Shown here piece by piece: positions 55,727 to 61,450 of a DNA stretch of 64,000 nucleotides. The stretch comes from Clostridioides difficile_D (lineage in GTDB: Bacteria; Bacillota; Clostridia; Peptostreptococcales; Peptostreptococcaceae). Position numbers and translations under genes: made by a program. The stretch's first letter is position 1; the number at the start of each line of letters is the position of its first letter. The notes under the pieces are model-generated. The model worked only from the letters and a program-made list of their open reading frames with translations. It made no database searches and was not told the DNA's origin. The stretch is from the NCBI GenBank assembly GCA_945861085.1, contig OX244046.1, forward strand, positions 620,001-684,000, read 5' to 3'.

Positions 55727-56014
55727 TTAATCTCCTTTTAAGTATAATAATCTATTAACTATTCATCCATAAAAAATAAATTATAATAAATATCTACATC
55801 ACATTTAATACAAGTTCTCAAAATATCCTATACTCAAATATAAAGCAGCATAGATATAAAGATTGCCAGGGGACTACTATAAAAATACAATACCATTATT
55901 CGTAAAAATGTCAATTTCAGCATCCTATTGTATGATATTAAACTTATCAAATGTAATTATTCTTTTTAATTATATATTTTATATTAATAAAATATATTTA
56001 CATCTACCTTCAAT
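55727..56014. other. AT-rich region between divergent genes
   Basis: About 290 bp with no ORF. It should carry the promoter of the minus-strand gene that starts at 55726. No repeat stands out until the operators at 56015. Confidence 0.4.
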
Positions 56015-56085
56015 TGTAATTGTAGAATTACAATTTTGATATTTTTTTTGTTAAACTCAAGAAAGAATGTAATTTTAGGATTACA
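56015..56085. promoter_or_regulatory. two TGTAAT-N6-ATTACA operators
   Basis: TGTAAT-N6-ATTACA occurs at 56015-56032 and again at 56068-56085, with centres 53 bp apart (about five helix turns), immediately before the XRE gene. They are candidate sites for that XRE protein, or for a BlaI-type repressor, whose operators also contain TACA/TGTA half-sites. Confidence 0.6.
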
Positions 56086-56108
56086 AATAAAAAAGGGGGG
56101 GAGAAATA

Positions 56109-56339
56109 ATGGCACAATGACTTTATCAGGATTATACTATAGGAAGTGCCTTGAAAAAATTGCGTAAAAAATCAGGATTATCACAAGAACAAGTATCTTC
56201 AAAATTACAAACAATGGGATGTAATGTCTCTAGAGCAATGTATGCTCAAATGGAAACAGGTACATATGGTATTAGAATAAGTGTACTAATTGCACTTAAA
56301 CAGATTAACTGTAAAATTACAAATGGAGGTGTATACTAA
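56109..56339 (+). pseudogene. XRE-family regulator with TGA at codon 4
   Basis: After GGGGGGGAGAAATA, the ATG at 56109 opens Met-Ala-Gln and then TGA (56118-56120). The same frame continues LYQDYTIGSALKKLRKKSGL, an HTH (SQEQVSSKLQTM...VSRAMYAQMETG) and ends at 56339 after about 76 codons. The strong ribosome-binding site belongs to the first ATG, so the stop most likely inactivates the gene. A start further in would need a non-ATG codon (for instance TTG at 56151) without a clear ribosome-binding site. Confidence 0.6.
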
Positions 56340-56847
56340 GTGAATGAAGAGAATAGTAGAATAATCCTATACCTGCTGGACTGACCAATTCATCTGTATA
56401 CATTAGAGGTATATCTCTTTTTATATTTAATTCAGTTAATAATTTTTTATAAGTATAATTTATATTTTCATCTTCAACCTCAAAAGAAGTATCAACAATG
56501 AGATCCTTAAATCTTACATATTTAATTAATATACGAGATAAGTAAAATATAACTCCGATTATCCAAATACATACAAATAAAAATGTAAGGCTTTTATTTG
56601 CATGATGATTATTATTAAAATTAGTTATATTATCAATTAGAGTATAACTTTCTTCTGTTTTTGTAGTAAATTCAATTGAACAAGATATTGGGAAAAGTAG
56701 CATTCTAAAAATAATAATTAACCAAATATAATAATTAAATTTTTTACTAAACATTTTAAATAGACATGTTTTTAGAATTATTAATATACAAATATTTAAA
56801 CTACTTACAACTGGTGTTTTTAATAAATTTTTAAATAAAGCATTCAT
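56317..56847 (-). pseudogene. truncated BlaR1/MecR1-type M56 sensor
   Basis: From an ATG at 56847 the frame gives the N-terminal part of a BlaR1-type protein: TM helices (VVSSLNICILIILKT, YIWLIIIFRMLLFPIS, FLFVCIWIIGVIFYLS) and the start of the M56 domain (TDELVSPAGIG). It then runs out of homology and stops near 56317, overlapping the XRE gene end. The zinc protease HExxH motif and the beta-lactam sensor domain are absent. It overlaps the blaI remnant by the usual stop/start junction. Confidence 0.75.
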
Positions 56848-57150
56848 TTATTCATCCAGATCCTTTACTATTTCTATAAGATGTTTAAATTTTTCTTTTT
56901 CCAATAAAATTTTCAATTTTAAAGTTTAAGTACTCTCTCTTTCTAACTACAATTTTATAATATGTGTATCTATCAATTTTTTTTAGCTAATAAAAATTCT
57001 TTTTTAACCAACTCTTATAATAAGGTAAGTGTTGTAGATGTTTTCCAATTGTATTTATTTTCCATAATATCCATGACTTCTTTAGAAATCACTTCATCAT
57101 TTTTTACCAAATAAATTTCATTACCTTTAACTCTGCTTGTGATATTATTA
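56848..57150 (-). pseudogene. blaI/mecI-type repressor remnant
   Basis: The minus strand contains VISKEVMDIMENKYNWKTST, TTLTLL, a stop, LVKKEFLLAKKN, then frameshifted YKIVVRKREYLNFK and a terminal HLIEIVKDLDE ending right before the blaR1-like ATG. This is the BlaI/MecI order, with a stop in the HTH part and at least two frameshifts, and it lacks an intact N-terminus. It is not functional. Confidence 0.75.
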
Positions 57151-57587
57151 TTAATAAGACACCCCTCTAGAATATATTGCAATTTTATACTTACAAAATG
57201 AAAATAAGTTATATTAATAAAAAATCTTGTCTATTAAGATAATTTTACATGAATAATTAAGAATATTCTATATAAAGTTCGATATCAGTCACTACAAAAA
57301 TACTGACCTCTTAAAAGCCTGTAAGAAATGAATATTTTTTATTGCTTTATAATTTATCCTATGCTAGATTACATCGTCTTAAAATCGAAATTTGTTTTCA
57401 GTTATTAAATCATAATTAATATCATAGAATATTTAATTCTATGATATTTTTTATAATATATTGATATTAATAGGTTATACTATTTATTTATTTATAAATT
57501 TCAGTTATAACTCAGTGAAATCATATTTTTATTTAGTTTTTAATGGTATGATTAACATATAAAGTTTTTTAAGAAAGGTGATTTTTT
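57151..57587. other. region upstream of the integrase, possible element boundary
   Basis: No gene is supported. It contains the terminator listed at 57418 and the integrase promoter. An attachment site could lie here or near 58704-59250, but I could not identify a direct repeat pair within the window. Confidence 0.4.
57418..57453. terminator. hairpin terminator before the integrase
   Basis: AATATCATAGAA (57418-57429) and TTCTATGATATT (57437-57448) pair perfectly, followed by T residues. Confidence 0.75.
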
Positions 57588-58703
57588 ATGACTGGTTTTA
57601 TAAGAATTGTAAATAAAAAGTATATAGTCTACTTAGAATATAAGGATGAACTTACTGGAAAGAAAAAACAAAAGAACATGGGTTCTTTTACTAAAAAAAG
57701 AGAAGCTAATAAAAGGCTCGCAGAAGTAAAAGATAGTATGTATAAAAATAATATACTAATTCCAAATAATATTTTATTTAAACATTTTTTAAAAGCATTC
57801 ATAGAAGAATATAAATCTAGATGGTCAATAACTACTTATAGTAAATATATCAATATATGCAATAAATACATAATAACACATCTTGGTAAAATGAGATTAC
57901 AAGATATTGATACAATACATATACAAAATTACATAAATACCTTGTCGAATACTCTAAGTTCTAAAACTTTAAAAATACATATTAATATAATGAAACTTGC
58001 ATTTGAAAGTGCATTTGCTTTAAGAATAATTGATAAGAATCCAACTAAAGGAATAGATTTAATTAAATCAAAGAAGTTTAAAAATGAAATTTATAATGAA
58101 GAACAAATAATAAGATTATTAGAAGCTTGTAAAAATACTACTTTAGAGCTACATATAAATTTAGGTGTTGGTCTTGGTATGAGAATATCTGAAATATTAG
58201 GTCTTTCATGGGAAAATGTAGATTTCGAGAGAAAAATAATTTCAATAGAAAAAATTACTGCAAAAGTTAATGGAGAAGTTATACTAAAAGATACTAAAAC
58301 TGAAAGTTCAATCAGAAAGATATCTACTCCAGATGAGATAATGAATCTCTTGTTGAAGCATAAATTAGAGCAAGAAAGAGAGTTACTAAATAGCAGTATT
58401 AAAAATAACTATAATCTATTGTTCATTAATAAGAAAGGGAATCCTATAGATGAAAGTGTTATAAGTCATAGATTTAGAAGATTCCTGGAGTATGAGCAAC
58501 TTCCTCATATTAGGTTTCATGATTTAAGACATTCACATGTTACATTACTTATGAACTCACATATACCTATAAAGGTTATTTCAGAAAGAGTTGGACATTC
58601 AAATGTTAATACCACTCTTAATATATATTCTCATGTACTTGATAAAATGGATAGAGAAGCTTCTGATAAAATAGCAAGTAAATTATACAAGGATGAATCA
58701 TAA
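57588..58703 (+). CDS. tyrosine recombinase (integrase)
   Basis: A complete 371-residue phage/transposon integrase: N-terminal AP2-like arm-binding domain (YIVYLEYKDELTGKKKQKNM), SAM-like core-binding domain (FLKAFIEEYKSRWSITTYSK), and catalytic domain with Arg199 (GMRISEILGL), HDLRHSH (His311, Arg314), GHSNVNTTLNIYS (His337) and the nucleophile Tyr347. All active-site residues are present, so it should be able to insert or excise DNA. AGAAAGGTGATTTTTT precedes the ATG. It lies directly before the toxin-regulator block and converges on it, which makes it the best candidate for having brought in the toxin locus. No excisionase gene is seen beside it. Confidence 0.92.
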   Translation: MTGFIRIVNKKYIVYLEYKDELTGKKKQKNMGSFTKKREANKRLAEVKDSMYKNNILIPNNILFKHFLKAFIEEYKSRWSITTYSKYINICNKYIITHLGKMRLQDIDTIHIQNYINTLSNTLSSKTLKIHINIMKLAFESAFALRIIDKNPTKGIDLIKSKKFKNEIYNEEQIIRLLEACKNTTLELHINLGVGLGMRISEILGLSWENVDFERKIISIEKITAKVNGEVILKDTKTESSIRKISTPDEIMNLLLKHKLEQERELLNSSIKNNYNLLFINKKGNPIDESVISHRFRRFLEYEQLPHIRFHDLRHSHVTLLMNSHIPIKVISERVGHSNVNTTLNIYSHVLDKMDREASDKIASKLYKDES

Positions 58704-59251
58704 GGCGGATTTTTTCAAAGCTCTATAAATCGAAAATAAAGCTTCACTTTTAAAATATTAAATTATAAATAATAGTCAAAATTATATTTAGAAAAAATAT
58801 TATCTCAATATCAAGTTAAATTAAAAAAAGTATCTTAGGAGTTCATTCTAATTACATTCAGTGCCAATATTTCTTTATAACTTGAAAACTTTGTTTATAA
58901 AGTGTGAGAGTATTTCTATTTCAAGTTTAATACTATATATTTTTTATTAAAGTTTTCTATAAGAGATTTATAATTAGCATATATTATATTTTACTTTAAA
59001 TATTCATTTAGACTTTCAACATAAGCCTTGCTATTAAGTAATCTTTATCTTTCCGCCTAATGCTTGTTTCAATTTACTTATTTACATTATATAGTTTAAA
59101 TATAAAAATATTATCATCTTTTCATGATTTATATACTTCTCTGCTTTAATTAGCCTTTTTCTGTACAAAATATACTATTTTAATAAAAATTAAGATTTAT
59201 AAGCAATAAAAATAGATTTTCAGGAATTATAAATATTCAGTATATTATATA
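58704..59251. other. non-coding region between integrase and CdtR-like gene
   Basis: About 550 bp of A/T-rich DNA with stops in every frame. No clear gene remnant or repeat is visible. Because it follows the integrase stop codon, it is a possible attachment-site region. Confidence 0.4.
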
Positions 59252-59318
59252 CATATAATTAATAAAAAAAGAAGTATAATATATAAAATTTTATACTTCT
59301 TTTTTTATTAATTATATG
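59252..59318. terminator. 28-bp-stem bidirectional terminator
   Basis: The arm at 59252-59279 (CATATAATTAATAAAAAAAG onward) is a perfect inverted complement of 59291-59318, with an 11-nt loop. It carries A7 and T7 tracts, so it can end transcription from both sides, and it includes the stop codon region of the CdtR-like gene. Confidence 0.88.
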
Positions 59319-60076
59319 ATAATGTTTTCTTTTATTTTAAGTAGTTTTCTTATATCTTTCAAAGATTTATCAGATATAGAGCATTTATCTCCATTAGACA
59401 TTTTCACAAACTTTCCTTTTATATTTAACGAAAGTATATGCTGATTATTAACTATAAAGGATTTATGTATACGAGATAAGCAAGGATCTAAACATTCTAT
59501 ACTTTTTAAAGTCTTATAAACATAAATTTCATCTTTTGTGGTTACAATTCTTACTTGATGAGATTTAGAGCATGTACTAATATAGATTATCTCACTCAAT
59601 GGAATTCTCCAAACTTCAAAATCTTTATGAATAGTAAAAAATTTTTCTTTATAATTTATCTCTTTAAAATACCTTTCATGAGAAGTTTTAATACAAGCTC
59701 TTATTTTTCCTTCAGCAGTATCCATATTATGTTTAGATATAAAGTCCATAGCTTCAAGCATATAATTAAAAATACTCATACCTATTTCTACATAATTTGA
59801 AAGAAATATAATAGGGCTAACATAGTCATTTTTTCTAATTTGTTGAGCCAACCATAAGCCATCACAAATATCTTCATTTAGTTTATATTCAAAATCAACT
59901 CCAATAAAAAATATTCTTACTTTATTTTTCTCATTAATATCTCTTAAAAATAAATCTGCATTACGATATAATTTTACAATATCATTATCAAATCCATCTT
60001 TGATTAGTATCTTATTTATACAATCTTTTAACTTTCTTCCAAAAGCAACATCGTTATCAAATAATAATATATCCAA
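59312..60076 (-). CDS. cdtR: CdtR-like LytTR response regulator
   Basis: A 254-residue orphan response regulator: an N-terminal receiver-like domain (DILLFDNDVAFGRKLKDC, IFFIGVDFEYKL, SPIIFLSNYVEIG) and a C-terminal LytTR domain (SEIIYISTCSKSHQVRIVTT, then LSRIHKSFIVNNQHILSL). The length and organisation fit CdtR, the regulator of the C. difficile binary toxin genes (about 248 residues), which also raises TcdA/TcdB levels. The proposed start is the TTG at 60076, 7 nt after AGGAGG; the first ATG of the longer frame (60139) has no ribosome-binding site. No cdtA or cdtB is beside it; instead tcdR lies divergently 300 bp away. Assignment to CdtR and not another LytTR regulator is likely but not certain. 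Confidence 0.72.
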   Translation of the reverse strand: MDILLFDNDVAFGRKLKDCINKILIKDGFDNDIVKLYRNADLFLRDINEKNKVRIFFIGVDFEYKLNEDICDGLWLAQQIRKNDYVSPIIFLSNYVEIGMSIFNYMLEAMDFISKHNMDTAEGKIRACIKTSHERYFKEINYKEKFFTIHKDFEVWRIPLSEIIYISTCSKSHQVRIVTTKDEIYVYKTLKSIECLDPCLSRIHKSFIVNNQHILSLNIKGKFVKMSNGDKCSISDKSLKDIRKLLKIKENIII

Positions 60077-60378
60077 TATAATTCCTCCTGCAATAAAAAA
60101 CTGAAAATTCAAAAAAAAGATTTTTTTATACATCATCATGCAGTATTTTTAAAAATATACTACATTAATAAAGTGTTTTACTTTTATAATATATCATAAA
60201 TCAAAAATATTCAACCTATTTATTAAGTATATTTAAATATTATTCTAGTTTTATTATTTAAATTAATATTTTATCAAGTATTTTCTGTCTAATATTGCAA
60301 CTTTATTATTTTTTGTTTCATAAAAGTTGTCAAATCTCTAAAAATATAATCATTATAAATATAGAGGGAGATGATTTT
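60077..60378. promoter_or_regulatory. divergent cdtR-like/tcdR promoter region
   Basis: About 300 bp between two divergent regulator genes. It contains a palindrome TATTTTTAAAAATA (60144-60157) and TATAATATA-type strings, so either regulator could act on both promoters. Exact boxes are not assigned. Confidence 0.45.
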
Positions 60379-60933
60379 ATGCAAAAGTCTTTTTATGAAT
60401 TAATTATTTTATCAAGAAGCGACTCAGTAGATGACTTGCAAGAAATTTTAGTTATGTTTAAGCCATTAATAAAAAAACTTAGTAAATTTTTAAATTATGA
60501 AGAGGGAGAAACAGACTTGATAATATTTTTTATTGATTTAATAAAAAATATTAATTTAAAAAAAATAACAAATAAAAGCGATGCTATTATAGTCAAGTAT
60601 ATTCATAAATCACTATTAAATAAAATGTTTCAGTTGTCTAAAAGATATTCCAAAATGAAGTTTCAATTTGTAGAATTTGATGAAAAACTACTAAATATGA
60701 AAACTGATTATCAAAATAAGTGTACTTTTGAAGAAGATATTTGCTTCATTGACTATATTTTTGGCGAATTATCTGGTATTCAAAGAAAAGTAATTTTTTA
60801 TAAATATTTAAAGGGATATTCTGATAAAGAAATATCAGTGAAATTAAAAATATCAAGACAGGCTGTTAATAAAGCTAAAAATAGAGCCTTTAAAAAAATA
60901 AAAAAAGACTATGAAAATTTTTTAAATTTATAA
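60379..60933 (+). CDS. tcdR: TcdR-type alternative sigma factor for toxin genes
   Basis: A 184-residue protein, exactly the length of TcdR, beginning MQKSFYELIILSRSDSVDDL. Region 2-like sequence (GETDLIIFFIDLIKNI, AIIVKYIHKSLLNK) and a C-terminal region 4 HTH (GELSGIQRKVIFYKYLKGYS, then ISVKLKISRQAVNKAKNRAF) match the group of toxin sigma factors TcdR, BotR, TetR(Ct) and UviA. TcdR directs core RNA polymerase to tcdB, tcdA and its own promoter. From memory it is close to, yet clearly diverged from, the reference TcdR, mainly in the first half. The ATG at 60379 has GAGGGAG 9 nt upstream; a longer frame from 60295 has none. It precedes tcdB by 517 bp, as in the pathogenicity locus. Confidence 0.92.
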   Translation: MQKSFYELIILSRSDSVDDLQEILVMFKPLIKKLSKFLNYEEGETDLIIFFIDLIKNINLKKITNKSDAIIVKYIHKSLLNKMFQLSKRYSKMKFQFVEFDEKLLNMKTDYQNKCTFEEDICFIDYIFGELSGIQRKVIFYKYLKGYSDKEISVKLKISRQAVNKAKNRAFKKIKKDYENFLNL

Positions 60934-60936
60934 TTA

Positions 60937-61404
60937 ATATTGATATAAAATATATTGATCCTATGCAGAAATAACTTAATTTTTATATTATAGTTACAAA
61001 AAGGTTTACATATTTATCTTAAGCAACATCTTTATCTAATAGAAGAGCAAATTAATCAGATGAGCATCTTCAATTTAAAATGTTAGGAAGTGAATGTATA
61101 TGAAAACTTAAATTAATATTAATATACTCTGCAGATAGAAAGAAGAATATGTAATAAACCTTCACCATTTATATTGATACAAAATATATTGATCCTATGC
61201 AGAAATAACTTAATTTTTATATTATAGTTACAAAAAGGTTTACATATTTATCTTAAACAACATCTTTATCTAGTAGAAGAGCAAATTAATCAGATGAGCA
61301 TCTTCAATTTAAAATGTTAGGAAGTGAATATATATGAAAACTTAAATTAATATTAATATACTCTGCAGATAGAAGGAAGAATATGTAATAAACTTTCACC
61401 ATTT
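60937..61404 (+). repeat. 234-bp tandem duplication upstream of tcdB
   Basis: 60937-61170 and 61171-61404 are two direct copies at a constant 234-bp offset, with only about six or seven base differences that I can see (for example AAGCAAC/AAACAAC and CTAAT/CTAGT). Each holds a TTTACA box and a CTTTAT box. The duplication fills almost the entire tcdR-tcdB interval. Confidence 0.95.
61005..61269 (+). promoter_or_regulatory. duplicated TcdR-type promoters of tcdB
   Basis: GGTTTACA with TTTACA at 61005-61010 is followed 19 bp later by CTTTAT (61030-61035). The identical pair recurs at 61239-61244 and 61264-61269 in the second repeat copy. TTTACA is the known -35 element of TcdR-dependent toxin promoters; the -10 placement is less certain. 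Confidence 0.6.
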
Positions 61405-61450
61405 ATGTACTTAGTTCCAATAAAAATATAATAGTAAAGGAGAAATTTTT

